Origin: Sediminimonas qiaohouensis DSM 21189
GTDB lineage: Bacteria > Pseudomonadota > Alphaproteobacteria > Rhodobacterales > Rhodobacteraceae
Assembly (NCBI RefSeq): GCF_000423645.1
Contig: NZ_AUIJ01000029.1
Coordinates: 1 to 36,394, forward strand
Length of the DNA: 36,394 nt
Direction: 5' to 3'
Shown here: positions 33,664 to 36,394 of the stretch, in pieces
Layout of the letters: every line of letters starts with the position of its first letter
Numbering within the stretch: the first letter of the stretch is position 1
The notes under the pieces: generated by a model
What the model was told of the DNA's origin: nothing
Seen by the model: the letters and a program-made list of their open reading frames with translations, nothing else
Database searches by the model: none
Program-made: the position numbers and the translations under genes

Positions 33664-34699
33664 GCCTCCTTCTTCCCCGCGCCGATTGGCCTGTCACAGA
33701 CCGCAATATGTGGGACGCGCTGCACAAGAAAGCAGGCCCGCTTGATGACCCAGGTGCCCTGGCACATCTGCGTCAAACCTCGTCCGCCACGCTCGAAGCC
33801 CGCTATGCGCGTTGGATGAAGTGGCTTGAGGCCACCGATCCCAATGCACTTTTGTCGCCACCAGCAGAGCGTGCCACCCTAGACCGGCTTCAGCGCTGGC
33901 TGGACGCGCTTGCACATACAGCGCCCATGACGCGCCTGATGTTTGTAGACGGGGTTCTGCGCGTTTTGCGAGCCGCTGATTCAGCTCAGGACTGGACCTT
34001 GCAGCGCCGGCTGCTCACTGGATTGAAGCGGCATGCCGGCCGCGGAGATCCTGCGCGCAAGCGGGGCCGCATCCTCTCAAGCGAGGTGCTGCTCAAGGCC
34101 GGACTGGCACATGCCAGCACCGATGCCGAAGCGGCTCCCAACGCCCTCAAGCGCATGATCTTCCAGCGGGACGGACTGATGATTGCCCTCCTGGCCGTCC
34201 TGCCCATCCGCCGACGTTCGTTCTGCGAACTGGTTCTCGGGCAATCCGTGCATGTGATCGAGGACGAGATCCTCATCTCGCTTTCAGAGAAGATGACGAA
34301 GACAGGCGTGCCGTGGGAGGCTGCCGTCCCGCAACAGGTTGAACCCGCCCTGCGCCGCTACATCGAGGAGGTGCGCCCTGCCCTTTTGTCGCGCGGGGAC
34401 CAGTGCCATGATATCCTCTGGGTCGGCAAGCGCGGCGAGGTCATGAGGCAAGACTACATAGGCAGCCGCATCGGGGATATCACCCTCAGGATAGTGGGCA
34501 AACGGGTGCCTCCGCATCTGTTTCGGGACGCGGCAGCGACGACGCTCGCCCGCATGTCGCCAGAAAGTGCGCGACTGATCCGCCCGGTTCTGGCACATTC
34601 GGGGTTCAGAACAGCCGAGCGCCATTACATCCACGCCCAGACGATCGACGCCGGACGCGACTACGCAGCAGTCGTGCAGCGGCTCAAGAAAGGACGATC

Positions 34700-34703
<4 letters not shown>
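33660..34703 (+). CDS. tyrosine recombinase 2, 347 aa
   Basis: Catalytic residues are visible: R184 (LPIRRRSFCEL), a Lys in SEKMTKTG, H286-L-F-R289 (PHLFRDAA), H313 (LAHSGF) and Y323 (ERHYIHA). The N-terminal half has the SAM-like helical core-binding region (ARYARWMKWLEATDPNALLS). The gene begins inside the stop of recombinase 1 and its own stop overlaps the serine recombinase start (both ATGA), so all three are translated as one unit. RHT is replaced by RDA after the second Arg, which is tolerated in some recombinases. Confidence 0.87.
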
Positions 34704-36376
<1,673 letters not shown>

Positions 36377-36394
36377 ACGTTTTCGGAATTGCCA

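Overview
The window looks like alphaproteobacterial DNA, most likely Rhodobacterales (Roseobacter/Paracoccus group). Supporting signs are generally high GC, a TRAP-type transporter subunit, a GntR-controlled acyl-CoA catabolic operon, and a 77-nt initiator tRNA gene with encoded CCA and an A-G-G anticodon stem. No database search was possible. Family names rest on motifs read from the translations.

Region 1 (1-9259) is probably host chromosome. An IS5-family element runs off the left edge and has cut away the end of a TRAP small-permease gene (dctQ-like). Divergent to it is an operon for an unidentified carboxylic acid or its CoA thioester: an AhpD/CMD-like protein, an ADP-forming acyl-CoA ligase, an AMP-forming acyl-CoA ligase, a GntR/UTRA regulator, an enoyl-CoA hydratase/isomerase-fold protein lacking one catalytic Glu, and a BisC/DorA-type molybdoenzyme. 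A 17-bp motif occurs in the divergent promoter (twice) and before the hydratase-like gene. It is a candidate operator for the GntR protein.

Region 2 (9698-36311) reads as a 26.6-kb integrated island. The last 12 bases of the tRNA-fMet gene (36300-36311) are repeated at 9698-9709, which fits attR/attL. Cargo from left to right: (a) a leftward defence operon of the helicase-methylase-ATPase kind (SNF2/DUF3883 helicase, 131-aa protein, DUF1156 methyltransferase split by one in-frame amber codon, HEPN-DUF499 ATPase); (b) a MarR regulator with an alpha/beta hydrolase; (c) small genes including two PD-(D/E)xK-like proteins, and a DUF6880-like gene; (d) an AT-richer two-gene module with an exonuclease-less family-B DNA polymerase-like protein preceded by a 324-aa unknown gene that an IS481 element has split, with a cluster of perfect stem-loops at the polymerase 3' end; (e) a 1.1-kb gene-poor stretch and a 215-aa unknown gene; (f) a mobility operon with a small ORF, a MerR/excisionase-like HTH protein, two tyrosine recombinases and one large serine recombinase, coupled by ATGA overlaps and ending inside the tRNA gene.

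The best candidates for something undescribed are the polymerase module with its hairpin cluster and the mixed tyrosine/tyrosine/serine recombinase operon. Together with the tRNA att site and defence cargo they recall pipolins (PolB-carrying integrative elements), but the polymerase lacks the usual N-terminal exonuclease region.
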